A DNA stretch of 64,000 bases. It comes from Acidobacteriales bacterium 59-55. Its GTDB lineage: Bacteria; Acidobacteriota; Terriglobia; Terriglobales; Acidobacteriaceae. Location: contig MKSV01000007.1 of NCBI GenBank assembly GCA_001897435.1, positions 1,364,001 through 1,428,000 on the forward strand, in the 5' to 3' direction. The position numbers were made by a program, and so were the translations under genes. Of this stretch, positions 25,750 to 34,954 are shown piece by piece; positions within the stretch are counted from its first letter, which is position 1, and each line of letters begins with the position of its first letter. A model generated the notes under the pieces. It did no database searches and had not been told where the DNA came from. It saw only the letters and a list, made by a program, of their open reading frames with translations.

Positions 25750-25766
25750 GGCAAAAATCCACACCT
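25750..25766 (+). repeat. 17-bp sequence shared with the left flank
   Basis: GGCAAAAATCCACACCT is identical at 1841-1857, where it abuts the break of the parDE relic. The surrounding bases differ. It may be the trace of a small mobile fragment or an old recombination joint. The rest of 25727-25922 holds no gene I can support. Confidence 0.5.
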
Positions 25767-25922
25767 CTAGTTAAAGCATTGATTCTGTGAAGAGAACGCG
25801 GAGAGACGACACTTGTCCAGCCGGGATAGAAGTGCCCACTAGTTCCGATGAAAAGTTGCACGCCGCGGCTGTGGGAATGTGTCATGAGAGTAGGATGCTT
25901 GTTCCCATCGTGAATTTTTTCT

Positions 25923-27152
25923 TTAGCAGGATGAGGTCTCCTCATCAACCATCCATATCCGCAAGCGAGGTAACTGACCAGTTTCTTGACCGTGGTTGTA
26001 AACCAAATCGAATGCTTCGAAAAATTTCCCTCGACTGCTCATCCCGGTGTAAACCTGCAATTCAGAATAATCAAGAGCAATACACGGAATCCCGGTTTCC
26101 TTAGAAAGTTGAAGGATCGGGAGGCTATACTCTCCGAACTCGTCGTTAAAAAGTTCTTTGACCACAATGAGAGCCCGTACTTGCCGGCCGCCCAGCTCAA
26201 CTGGTACGACAATATTTCCTACTATCATCTCGAACGGAGATGCGGACCGCATATAACGGAGCGCACCTCGTACCTGATTGATTGCCTTCAGGAGTGCCTT
26301 CTTCGCAGTAGCTTTTTTACGGACGATTGTGTTGCGCAGCACTTGCTCCGTATTCGGACTGTCCTTCGCTTGCACGACAATGATCTCGGAATCCGTCAAC
26401 ACAAGGAGATCGGCAATTTCCTCCCGGTCCGTCACCCGGAGCGGGTTCATATAGATGTCCCTCGAATCGAAAAGACGTCCGAGCAAATGTGCAATGTCCC
26501 TCTCCTGAAAAGCCCCAGGCTCTTGACGTTCGAGCTGAGAGAAGCTAAAAGACTGGCCGCCCTGATAGAGATGGTTATCTGCGCGAGCATCTAAAATCAC
26601 CAGGTCATCGGCAAAGTGGCTTTCCTGAAAATCGATCGAGATGGCATCCTGATCGTCGCTTTGCATTCGGCTCCCAAACCATAAATGAAGCTGCATATGT
26701 GTGAGTCGTGCCAGATTCAAATCAAAAGGCAGTAGGCGTCCCTTTTCCATGCGGTCCTTCGCAACTGGTGAACAGGTCAAGGAGCACGTATATCCGAGCC
26801 ATTCGCGGTTTTGTTCGTCGAAAAAGTGAATCTCCAGAGTGGGCTGCGTCAGCATATTGACCACCTTGCTTGTGTCATCGTCCGCGAAGAGCGGCGTGTA
26901 GATAACGAGGGGTTCATCTTCGACATCGAAGAATGCCGACATGAGGCCAATAGTCTCTTTTCCTGAGAGCATCAATGGGACAACATAGATTTTGAATCCA
27001 CCGTTTACCTTCGCCGCAAGCAACATCTCCTTGGTTGTTTTTATTACGAGCCTCGCAGTTGCATCGCCGGGCAGCGATAGAGGCCATAGCCCTATCCCGA
27101 TCGAGTGGACGAAATGAGCGCTTTCTGGATGGAGTATCGTCAACATGGTCAA
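25923..27152 (-). CDS. Putative QxK nuclease of a two-gene defence unit
   Basis: A 409-residue protein without a familiar full-length match. Residues 244-263 form a PD-(D/E)XK-type core with Gln in the ExK place, as in Mrr-like nucleases: EEIADLLVLTDSEIIVVQAK (E244/E245, D248, Q261-A-K263). The first 200 residues are beta-rich and could sense or bind a partner. It is 14 bp downstream of an Abi_C-like gene on the same strand, so the two form an operon. I infer an anti-phage role; the target may be DNA or RNA. Confidence 0.62.
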   Translation of the reverse strand: MTMLTILHPESAHFVHSIGIGLWPLSLPGDATARLVIKTTKEMLLAAKVNGGFKIYVVPLMLSGKETIGLMSAFFDVEDEPLVIYTPLFADDDTSKVVNMLTQPTLEIHFFDEQNREWLGYTCSLTCSPVAKDRMEKGRLLPFDLNLARLTHMQLHLWFGSRMQSDDQDAISIDFQESHFADDLVILDARADNHLYQGGQSFSFSQLERQEPGAFQERDIAHLLGRLFDSRDIYMNPLRVTDREEIADLLVLTDSEIIVVQAKDSPNTEQVLRNTIVRKKATAKKALLKAINQVRGALRYMRSASPFEMIVGNIVVPVELGGRQVRALIVVKELFNDEFGEYSLPILQLSKETGIPCIALDYSELQVYTGMSSRGKFFEAFDLVYNHGQETGQLPRLRIWMVDEETSSC

Positions 27153-27166
27153 TAGTCTCGTCTTCG

Positions 27167-28051
27167 TTATTCTGATGGCGCGTGGTCCACAGCAGTGAGG
27201 AGTTCGTATTCAGACAAAAGGTAAGAAATATAACTCCGGGTCAGATTGCAGAACAACTCAGCCTCGTGCTTCTTCAAACCTTCCAGATGTAGATGACGTC
27301 CGTGCCGGATTCCAGCTTCACCTGGCCCGGAGAGATACGACTGAAGTGCTTCGAGCCAGCGCACGACAGCCCCCATAACCGGGGCATCTCCTGCGGCTCG
27401 CTTGAGGCTTCTTGCAACTTCATTGAAATACGTGCCTGAAATTTCCTGTCCATTCAGATGGCAGCCTGGGAAGGAAAGCATGATTGATTCGAGAAGCCAC
27501 CATATTTGGGCGACCGCTTCGTCACCATTGTTTTCCTCCAGCAATACCCGCGATCTCTCGATGGCCTCTCGAAATCGCGCCTGCGCTTGTTCCAGAACCG
27601 TTGTTGATTGCACTGGGATGACCTCGACCTGTTCCCGCAGGACAAGATTCGGAGGAGTAATGACATAACCAAGACCGTGCATTTCAAGCAATCTGTTCAT
27701 CACCTGTACACTCGGAGCCGTTCTCGCCCCAAGTTGTTGTTTGATCTGTTCGCATGTCTCATAAAAAGCGGAAATGAATACAGGTGCGTTTTCCGCTGCG
27801 CTATCCATTGCTGCCCTTGCGTCCCCCGGAGCGAAATATAGAGACGAACTTCTGTAAACGGGAAGCCCCATCGCCTCGCTGAATTGTGCTCGAATCATGT
27901 AGTACACCTCTTCGGGATCACCGGTACGATTTGCGGCTCGCGTCAAAATTCCCCAAAAGTTCTCTACTGCATCCGGTGGAACCTTGCTGTTGATATAGGT
28001 GCCATCTTGAGGAGGCATCAGTTCCCAGGCGATATCGAAGGTGAGGCTCAA
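27167..28051 (-). CDS. Abortive-infection Abi_C-like protein
   Basis: A 294-residue helical protein. The C-terminal third (SGPGEAGIRHGRHLHLEGLKKHEAE and following residues to YLLSEYE) resembles the Abi_C domain, whose mark is a GxxHG/RHG turn followed by an Ala/Glu-rich helix and a hydrophobic one. The N-terminal 200 residues are not recognised. It is first in a two-gene operon with the QxK nuclease. Abi_C proteins often accompany nucleases or other effectors in phage defence. The domain call is from the visible pattern only. Confidence 0.6.
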   Translation of the reverse strand: MSLTFDIAWELMPPQDGTYINSKVPPDAVENFWGILTRAANRTGDPEEVYYMIRAQFSEAMGLPVYRSSSLYFAPGDARAAMDSAAENAPVFISAFYETCEQIKQQLGARTAPSVQVMNRLLEMHGLGYVITPPNLVLREQVEVIPVQSTTVLEQAQARFREAIERSRVLLEENNGDEAVAQIWWLLESIMLSFPGCHLNGQEISGTYFNEVARSLKRAAGDAPVMGAVVRWLEALQSYLSGPGEAGIRHGRHLHLEGLKKHEAELFCNLTRSYISYLLSEYELLTAVDHAPSE

Positions 28052-28151
28052 TTGTTTTCTCCACCTTCCATTATGAGGGCCTTTTTCTCCAGTTCAGCCG
28101 CTTCGTGTCTTACGCTCCCACCTCGGCGACCTGGGCCAGATGTCGAAAAGT

Positions 28152-31100
28152 CTAATGAAAGTCGTGCGACCGCATATCAATCGGCCCAAGCTCCAGCACG
28201 CGCACAGCAGATGCCTTTACCGAAATCACACCGTCCTGATTTTGGAGCGTGCCTTCCAGAAGAAGAAACTTTCCCCGCGTCACGGCCATGCGGTACTGCT
28301 CATACACCTTAGGGTGAATAATCGCGTTCGAGATGCCGGTTTCATCCTCGTCACTGATGAAGATAAAACCGCTCGCCGTCCCCGGACGTTGCCGCGCAAT
28401 CACGGCTCCGGCGATCCGCACGAACGTTCCATCCGGTAAATCTTTTAGGTCTGCGGCCCGCATGACACCTTCCGCATTCAGCCTGGCGCGGTGATACTCC
28501 ATCGGGTGCGGCCCAATGGTGAAGCCGGTAATGAAGAAGTCCGCCACCAGCCGCTCATCAATTGTCATGTTCAGGAGCGGTGAGGAAAGGTCGATTTCAA
28601 ATTCGTCGGGAATGTTTTCAAACAGAGGCCCAATGCTCTGTCCTGCCCGCTCTGCCCGCCATAGAGCCGTGCGGCGGTCGTGTTTTTCGCCCGTCCAGTT
28701 GAAGGCTCCGGCGTTGGCAAGCTGCGCTAACTCGGTTTTCCGGATTGCGGGTACGCGCCGCTTGAGATCGTATTCGGACGTGAACGGCCCATCGCTGATT
28801 CTTGCTTCCGCGATGGCTTGACCAGTCTCCTGCCGCAGACTCTTCACGTAGCGAAGCCCCACCCGCAGAGCGAAGGGATCACTGTATTGGCTGCTTTCCG
28901 TTTCTTCCAGACGTTCCAGCGTACAGTCCCACTCCGAACGCTGCACGTCAATGGGACGAATCTTTAGTCCGTGGAGCTTGGCATCATGGATGAGCGTCGA
29001 TGGCCGATAGAATCCCATCGGTTGATTGTTCAGCATGGCGCAGGTGTAGGCGGCGCGATAGTAATACCGCGCATACGCACTCGAATAGGCAAGCGAGGCA
29101 AAACTGTGGGCGTGCGACTCGGGGAACATGAACTCCCGCACGGTCGAGAGAATCCGCAGAATCTCCGTCTGCGCCTCCGGCCCGATACCATTGGCGGTCA
29201 TTCCGTCAATGAGGCGCGACCGCATCCTGGCGAGAATGGCGTCCGATCGCTTGCCTCCCATCGCCTTACGCAACTCTTCCGCTTCGCCGCCCGTCAGGTT
29301 CGCCGCCGCCATGCCAATCTTCATCACTTGTTCCTGAAATAACGGAACACCAAACGTCTTCTTCAGGAACGGCTCGAATGATGGATGCAGATATGTCACC
29401 GGTTGCCTGCCCAGCTTGCGCTGGATGTACGGGTTCACAAACTGCCCTGTGACCGGCCCAGGTCGAATGATGGCAACTTGCTGCGACAAGTCCTCGAAAC
29501 ATGCTGGGCGCGAGCGAGGCAGCGCCGACATCTGCGCTCTCGATTCAATCTGAAAGAGGCCCACCGTGTCGGCAGCCTGAATCGTCTTGTACACAGCCGG
29601 GTCTTGCGGGATCTGAGCGTAGTCGAGCGACACGCCGTAGTGCTTCGGCACTAATTCCAGACAATCCGCGAGCACGGCCATCATGCCGAGGCCCAGCAGA
29701 TCGACCTTGATAATCTTCATGTCCGACGCATCATCCTTGTCCCACTGAATGACCGTCCTTGCTTCCATCGACGCCCGCTCAATCGGGACCACGGCATCGA
29801 GCTGGCCCTGGCAGATCACCATGCCGCCGCTGTGTTGTGAGAGATTGCGCGGAAGGTGCTGCATCCGCTCGCATATCTCCAGATACTTCACAACGCGGGG
29901 ATTCTTAAGGTCGAAGCCCGCCGTCTTGAAGCTGGTTTCGAGTGTGTCTTTCGGCCCCTTCCATTCCCACGGAGTTTCGAGCGCCGAGATGCGCGAGGTT
30001 TCCGCTTCGGAGAAGCCAAGCACCTTGCCCGTCTCTCTGGACGCCGACCGATGGCGATAAGTGGTGACATTCGCCATCATCGCGCACCCAAGTTCTCCAT
30101 ACCTGCGATAGACGTACTGGATGGCGCGTTCGCGGTCGGTCTCGCTCGGCAGATCAATGTCAATGTCGGGCCACTCTCCGCGTTCGAGCGAAAGGAACCG
30201 CTCAAAGAGCAGATCAAGTCCAACCGAATCGACGATGGTGATTTCAAGCGCGTAGCAGACGACGCTATTTGCGGCACTGCCGCGGCCTTGCACAAGGATG
30301 CCGTTGTCCTTGCAGTAGCGAACGACATCCCACACGATGAGAAAGTATCCCGCTAGTCCCAACTGCTCAATCACTCGTAGCTCGCGCTCCGCTTGCTTTG
30401 CTGCCTTTGCGTAAAGCGCGGCATTGTTTTTCGGGAGGTAACGCCTGCGTATCCCTTCCTCGACACGCTGACGAAGAAACGAGTCCATCGTCTCCCCATC
30501 CGGCACCGGATAGGCTGGAAACTCATAGCCGAGATTCGTCATCTCGAATTCGAGCCGCGAGGACAGTTCGCGTGTATTCGAGATGGCTTCGGGATAGTCA
30601 TAAAAAAGCTGCCGCATCTCTCGTGCGGATCGGAGATACCGCTCCGTGTTTGTGGTCAGCAGCCGTCCCGCCTTATCGAGCGTCGTCTTATGGCGAATGC
30701 ATGTGAAAACATCGAGGATTTCACGCTCATGCTCCGTCGCGTAGTTCACGCCGCCCGTTGCCAGCAGCGGCAGATTTAATGAACGTGCAATGCGAATTGC
30801 CGCACGGTTGCGATGCTCTTCCTCACGGTCGAAGTGGCGTTGTATCTCGACATAGACATTGCTCCGCCCAAAGAGATGTACCAGGCGTTCGACGCTCTGC
30901 TGTGCCGCGTCGAAGCCGCCACGTGCCAGCGCAGCCGCAAGCGGCCCCTCACTGCCACCCGTCAGGCAGATAAGACCTTCATGGAACTCCGCAAAATCTG
31001 TAGTCAGTGCCGCGCCCTCTGCTTTCGTGCTCTCGCGCAACTTGTAGCGCGTGATGAGACGGCAAAGGTTCTGATATCCAATGCGCGACTTTGCCAGCAG

Positions 31101-31385
31101 AGGCAGGCGCACCGGCTCGACGGGATATTGATGCGGCAGATATTTGGCAGGCCGCAGCCGTTCGCCGAGGTCGCTTACGGCGACCTCCGCACCGATATGC
31201 GCCCGCACGCCTCGCCTCTGGCCTTCCATGTGAAGACGCGGCGCACCATACACGCCGTTGCGGTCGAGGAGTGCCATCGCTGGCATCTCCAGTTCGGCGG
31301 CTCGCGCAATCAGGGCCTCCGGCAGAGACGCGCCTTCGAGAAAAGAGAAGGCGGAGCGGCTATGCAGTTCCACATACTCAGTCAT
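28152..31385 (-). CDS. dnaE2: Error-prone DNA polymerase DnaE2 (ImuC)
   Basis: A 1077-residue C-family polymerase for translesion synthesis. PHP domain at the start (EYVELHSRSAFSFLEGASLPEALI), palm residues in PDIDIDLPSETDRERAI, finger region with IIRPGPVTGQFVNPYIQRKLG, and an OB-fold near the end (FVRIAGAVIARQRPGTASGFIFISDEDE). The start at 31385 overlaps the imuB stop by 8 bp; longer upstream frames run inside imuB. It is the last gene of an imuA-imuB-dnaE2 operon. Length is normal for DnaE2, and no interruption is seen. Confidence 0.95.
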   Translation of the reverse strand: MTEYVELHSRSAFSFLEGASLPEALIARAAELEMPAMALLDRNGVYGAPRLHMEGQRRGVRAHIGAEVAVSDLGERLRPAKYLPHQYPVEPVRLPLLAKSRIGYQNLCRLITRYKLRESTKAEGAALTTDFAEFHEGLICLTGGSEGPLAAALARGGFDAAQQSVERLVHLFGRSNVYVEIQRHFDREEEHRNRAAIRIARSLNLPLLATGGVNYATEHEREILDVFTCIRHKTTLDKAGRLLTTNTERYLRSAREMRQLFYDYPEAISNTRELSSRLEFEMTNLGYEFPAYPVPDGETMDSFLRQRVEEGIRRRYLPKNNAALYAKAAKQAERELRVIEQLGLAGYFLIVWDVVRYCKDNGILVQGRGSAANSVVCYALEITIVDSVGLDLLFERFLSLERGEWPDIDIDLPSETDRERAIQYVYRRYGELGCAMMANVTTYRHRSASRETGKVLGFSEAETSRISALETPWEWKGPKDTLETSFKTAGFDLKNPRVVKYLEICERMQHLPRNLSQHSGGMVICQGQLDAVVPIERASMEARTVIQWDKDDASDMKIIKVDLLGLGMMAVLADCLELVPKHYGVSLDYAQIPQDPAVYKTIQAADTVGLFQIESRAQMSALPRSRPACFEDLSQQVAIIRPGPVTGQFVNPYIQRKLGRQPVTYLHPSFEPFLKKTFGVPLFQEQVMKIGMAAANLTGGEAEELRKAMGGKRSDAILARMRSRLIDGMTANGIGPEAQTEILRILSTVREFMFPESHAHSFASLAYSSAYARYYYRAAYTCAMLNNQPMGFYRPSTLIHDAKLHGLKIRPIDVQRSEWDCTLERLEETESSQYSDPFALRVGLRYVKSLRQETGQAIAEARISDGPFTSEYDLKRRVPAIRKTELAQLANAGAFNWTGEKHDRRTALWRAERAGQSIGPLFENIPDEFEIDLSSPLLNMTIDERLVADFFITGFTIGPHPMEYHRARLNAEGVMRAADLKDLPDGTFVRIAGAVIARQRPGTASGFIFISDEDETGISNAIIHPKVYEQYRMAVTRGKFLLLEGTLQNQDGVISVKASAVRVLELGPIDMRSHDFH

Positions 31386-32865
31386 ACGTCCCCTGCACAT
31401 ACCAGCAGCGCGACCGAGGATCGTAAGCGATGCGGCAGACGCGCTCCGCACTCTCCGCCGCCAATCGTACATCCCACTCTTCGCGGCACCAGTTAGACTC
31501 CGACCACCACTGCCCACTCACGCGCCACGGCCCTGCAATCTCACGAACGGTATACCGCTCTCCTCCCCAAAGGACGCGCACCGGCGCGTTCCCAACCAGC
31601 GTTACGCCGACTGTCTGCGGCGGACGGCAGACACGCAGCGCCGTTGTGATGGAAAGCGAGGATGGCACACTCTTCTTCGGAGGCGGCGGCGCGAACGGAA
31701 CCATGCGAAAAGCATTGGGGCGGTGCTCGTCTTTAAGTTCCACGGAGCCGACACGATCCTCTCCCAACAGCTTCCGCAGCCGCGCCAGCAATACCTCCAG
31801 TCTTCCCGGCTCCGGGGCCTGGGGAAGAAACAGGCCATGTTGAGTGCGATACGGCGCGGCGGATTGTGCGTGCAGTTCCAGTTTCAGAATCGCGGCACTT
31901 GGTGGATGTGTTTCGAGATCGAGTTGCAACAGCTTGAGCAGTGTCGATTTGTCCTCGAGCGGCAAGGCTGGCCGGACAAGCCTTTCATGCTGCTCGCCTC
32001 CGTCCAGATGAAGCACGACGCGGAGCATCGCTATCGCAAGCGCCCTCGACTTTACGCGCTCCAGCAGCGCATCAGTCATGCGGGCGAGCAGGAACAGCAA
32101 CGGCTCCAGCATTTCTACGGGAAAATCCAGTTCCATCCGCTCGATGAGACTTTCCTCGAAGTTCGGCTCCATCGGAAACATCAGGTGCGGCCATGCGCCG
32201 CGCGCCAGCAGATGCAGCCGCTTTCCGGCTTGTCCGATACGGGAGATTAAATCTGTCTCTGCAAGCGCGGCGAGCTGGCCGCAGGTGCGGATGCCCCATG
32301 CGTGAAACGTCTCCGCGTGCTCCACAGAAGGATTCAGAACATGCAGTGGAAGATCCCGCAACGCTTCGGCCTCGCAGCCTGGCGGCACGACAGAGACTCC
32401 ATTCCTGCCACGCGCAAGACACACCGCCGCATCGAAGTTCTGCGACACAGCAATATTCGCCAGAAAGCCCGCCTCCGTGATGCGCTGGCGCAGTGTGTTT
32501 GCAAGCTGTGTCTCATCTCCAAACAGCCCATTCATCCCGCGTATATCGAGCGCATAAGTTCCGGGTAGATACTCGACATGCTCGATGCGCGGCGAGAACA
32601 TGCACGCTGTTGTATGAAGCACCATGAGCGCCGAGATTTCATCCTCCGGCACACGGCGCACGACAGCTACTCCGGGGATCGTCTCGGCTTGCAGTCTCGT
32701 CATTCCGGCTTCGACGCCGGACGAACGCGCTGCTCTGTTCGCCGTAATCACCACCTCTGCCGGTGGCTCTCCCTCTACTAGCGCAAAGGGGTTGTTCCGC
32801 AGCTCCGGGCGTTGCTGCACCGCGACCTGTGCCGCGAAGTTCGGGGTATGAATGACGGCATACAT
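31378..32865 (-). CDS. imuB: ImuB, catalytically inactive Y-family polymerase
   Basis: A 495-residue Y-family polymerase homologue that bridges DnaE2 and the sliding clamp. The catalytic acidic residues of DinB are missing: the first motif reads YAVIHTPNFAAQVAV, and the SIDE motif is replaced by EYLPGTYALDI. This is the hallmark of ImuB. A QHGLF stretch near residue 382 fits the clamp-binding motif Qxx(L)F. The ATG overlaps the imuA stop (TGATG) and the stop overlaps the dnaE2 start. Confidence 0.93.
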   Translation of the reverse strand: MYAVIHTPNFAAQVAVQQRPELRNNPFALVEGEPPAEVVITANRAARSSGVEAGMTRLQAETIPGVAVVRRVPEDEISALMVLHTTACMFSPRIEHVEYLPGTYALDIRGMNGLFGDETQLANTLRQRITEAGFLANIAVSQNFDAAVCLARGRNGVSVVPPGCEAEALRDLPLHVLNPSVEHAETFHAWGIRTCGQLAALAETDLISRIGQAGKRLHLLARGAWPHLMFPMEPNFEESLIERMELDFPVEMLEPLLFLLARMTDALLERVKSRALAIAMLRVVLHLDGGEQHERLVRPALPLEDKSTLLKLLQLDLETHPPSAAILKLELHAQSAAPYRTQHGLFLPQAPEPGRLEVLLARLRKLLGEDRVGSVELKDEHRPNAFRMVPFAPPPPKKSVPSSLSITTALRVCRPPQTVGVTLVGNAPVRVLWGGERYTVREIAGPWRVSGQWWSESNWCREEWDVRLAAESAERVCRIAYDPRSRCWYVQGTYD

Positions 32866-33638
32866 CACCGCACCCTCGACCACAGTGTTTCCGCAGTCCA
32901 CTCAGCCCGTAGAGGCGGCTTCTTTTGCTGGAAGCTGGAGCCTTCATTGCGGTTGCGCTCCCGCACCAGCGCGTAGCGTTGTCCCTCAAACAATGCCGTC
33001 TCTCCATTGCGGCTGAAAGATGGAATCTGAGCCGGTTCGCAGCGCAATGCGAGCGCGGCGCAACTGTTGGCACACAGAGTTTGTGTCAGAAGCACAAGAG
33101 CAGTGCGAGCCTGCTCTGCCGCAAGTCGATAGCGATACCACGTCGATAATGGAATCCGCGTCGCGTGCTGTGGCAGCACGTCACTTATATCGAGGACGAT
33201 GGCCGCGAAGCTTCCGGCCTGAAGCAACAGGTCTGTCGCCTTTAATGCCTGTTCCAGCCGCGGCCACGGTTTATCCGTTACTCTCTGTCTGCGTTCCGCC
33301 GACAGCCGCAGCCATAACAACTGTTTCAGAACGATGTCAGCCGCAGCCGCCGACTCCGGCGAAAGGGCATCGCCCACATCGACCCACGCGCAAGCAGCGC
33401 CCGATTGTGTGATGGCCGCGATAGTCGAGAGCGCAAAAGAAGTCTTGCCCGTCGAGCGTGTGCCCACGATCTCCGAGATGCTGCCACGCGGGATGCCCCC
33501 GCCAAGCATCGTATCCACCTCATGAATCCCTGTAGAGAACAACTCCGGGGCCTGCTTGATCTTGAGTGTCAGGGCGGCAGGCACCCGTTTTGCAAGGGTG
33601 GTTTCGACTTGAAGGCGGATTGCGGCGGCGGCGGGCAT
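32865..33638 (-). CDS. imuA: ImuA, RecA-like mutasome protein
   Basis: A 257-residue RecA/SulA-like protein. A RecA-type core is seen (FSTGIHEVDTMLGGGIPRGSISEIVG, then TRSTGKTSFALS as a Walker A variant with R in place of G, AAIVLDISDVLP as Walker B). It is first in the imuA-imuB-dnaE2 operon, which carries out SOS mutagenesis in many bacteria. The promoter region faces the SRAP gene, with a possible LexA-type box at 33649. Confidence 0.9.
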   Translation of the reverse strand: MPAAAAIRLQVETTLAKRVPAALTLKIKQAPELFSTGIHEVDTMLGGGIPRGSISEIVGTRSTGKTSFALSTIAAITQSGAACAWVDVGDALSPESAAAADIVLKQLLWLRLSAERRQRVTDKPWPRLEQALKATDLLLQAGSFAAIVLDISDVLPQHATRIPLSTWYRYRLAAEQARTALVLLTQTLCANSCAALALRCEPAQIPSFSRNGETALFEGQRYALVRERNRNEGSSFQQKKPPLRAEWTAETLWSRVR

Positions 33639-33648
33639 AACGAAGTGT

Positions 33649-33699
33649 ATTCGTCTTATGTTCGCCTATCCTGTCCGAGCGCTGTCAAATGACATTTGA
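33649..33699. promoter_or_regulatory. Putative SOS control region of imuA
   Basis: ATTC-N7-GTTC at 33649-33663 is one base from the direct-repeat GTTC-N7-GTTC box bound by alphaproteobacterial LexA; it ends 11-25 bp before the imuA ATG. A perfect palindrome TCAAATG-A-CATTTGA lies at 33685-33699. Whether the host LexA uses either site is unknown. Confidence 0.4.
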
Positions 33700-33788
33700 A
33701 CCGCAACTTGTGCAGAATGCTCTAACTAATTGCTCCCATTCAGTTTGAAGATCGAACGTTTTTGCGTCTGACGACTTACACTTAGCCC

Positions 33789-34436
33789 ATGTGTGGCCGC
33801 TATCGCCGAAAATCCGACAAACAGCGTATCGCTGACGCCTTCGGCGTCACCGAGGGCATGGAAGACCTCGATCTCGGCCCGAAAGAGGACATCGCGCCCG
33901 GCTCCGTGCAACCCGTCGTCTCTGTCAACGCGGACGGCCGGCGTCAACTCGAACTGATGCGTTGGGGATTCAAGCTCCCCGACCGGCTTCTCTTCAATGC
34001 CCGTTCCGAAGGCATCGAGATTTCCAAGTTCTGGAAAGATGCTTTTCTCAAAGGCCGCGTCATCGTCCCTGCGGATGCGATCTTCGAGTGGAAAGAGATG
34101 CCCAAGGGACAGAAGAAACCGAAATACGAATTTACGTTGCCAGGCCAGGAGCCGTTCGGTATGGCTGGCGTCTGGAAACTCTGGAAGAACCCGAAGACGG
34201 ACCATTGGGAGCGCGCGTTCGCCGTCATCACCGGAGAGCCGAACGAACTCATGCAGCCGATCCACGACCGCATGACGACCTTTCTGGAACCGCGTGACTA
34301 TGCCGAGTATTTAGAGCCTTCCGACAGACTGCCACTCCATCTGCTCCGCATCCTTCCTTCCGAAAATATGCGAGCAGCCCTGGTCGAGAAGTCGCCTATC
34401 ACCAATCGGCAAGTGAGTCTCTTCGATAGCCATTGA
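33789..34436 (+). CDS. yedK: SRAP-family abasic-site protein (YedK/HMCES-like)
   Basis: A 215-residue SOS-response-associated peptidase. The catalytic Cys2 follows the initiator Met (MCGRYRRK), and the family motifs RWGFKLPD, FNARSEGI, RVIVPADAIFEWK and NELMQPIHDRMTTFL are visible. SRAP proteins form a covalent link with abasic sites in single-stranded DNA and shield them. It is divergent from imuA, with which it may share SOS control. This fits a transfer element whose single strand is exposed. Confidence 0.93.
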   Translation: MCGRYRRKSDKQRIADAFGVTEGMEDLDLGPKEDIAPGSVQPVVSVNADGRRQLELMRWGFKLPDRLLFNARSEGIEISKFWKDAFLKGRVIVPADAIFEWKEMPKGQKKPKYEFTLPGQEPFGMAGVWKLWKNPKTDHWERAFAVITGEPNELMQPIHDRMTTFLEPRDYAEYLEPSDRLPLHLLRILPSENMRAALVEKSPITNRQVSLFDSH

Positions 34437-34503
34437 CCTTGGGCGTCCCAGCCCATGACCCACCCTAGTTGCTTTTTCAATCCTGATCCGAAATCATGGA
34501 TGC

Positions 34504-34690
34504 GGGACGGGCACGCACCGTCCTGGGGTGTGGAAACCCCAACAGTACAAAGGCGCGTTTTTGCGCTGAGGTATCCCTACGACTTTTGCGTCGGGGAGCC
34601 GTGGACGTATGTCCAGGCCCCCAAAGCTAAAGGTCCACGGAGCCGGGTACTGTCGGCTTTCCAACTCCCCGACCTGGGTTTATAGGGCAT
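34504..34690 (+). ncRNA. Highly structured non-coding region, possible structured RNA
   Basis: Several inverted repeats follow one another: GGACGG/CCGTCC (34505-34523), GGGGT/ACCCC (34525-34540), then a junction-like set. Its outer stem is TCGGGGAG (34591-34598) / CTCCCCGA (34665-34672), enclosing CCGTGGAC (34599-34606) / GTCCACGG (34633-34640) and AGCCG (34641-34645) / CGGCT (34654-34658). This resembles a three-way junction. No convincing gene lies between 34437 and 34954. No known RNA family is recognised. Confidence 0.4.
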
Positions 34691-34954
34691 GTTTGCGGGG
34701 GCGCACCGCAGACGTTCTTCCCTAAATCCTGTTGAGGAGACACGATGGGGACTACTGCTCTTTTTCTCAGCTCGAAATTTCGCAGGGGCCATCCGTTCTC
34801 TTCCAATCCCCAGAGTGGGCCACTCCGCTACGATTGCCAGGGCCTCTTCGGGACAAATCTTCATCGCGGATTTCAAACCGTGCTCGTTACGGCAGCGCGC
34901 AGCTATTCCCTATGGAAACACGCTGGTATCTGCGTAGATGAGAAAGGATCTTGC

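Noticed and set aside
25800-25922. Possible insertion-sequence end (TGTCCAGCCGGGATAGAAGT)
   Set aside because: It looks like an IS terminus from memory, but no partner repeat, target duplication or transposase remnant is seen nearby.
20116-28051. BREX, DISARM or type I restriction system
   Set aside because: No helicase, PglZ phosphatase, HsdS/HsdR or DrmA-C-like gene is present next to the methyltransferase.
31386-31517. N-terminal extension of DnaE2
   Set aside because: It lies inside the imuB 3' end; DnaE2 homology begins at the ATG at 31385.
34437-34954. Short open frames between the SRAP gene and the small gene at 34955
   Set aside because: None has an RBS plus protein-like composition; the strong secondary structure better explains the region.
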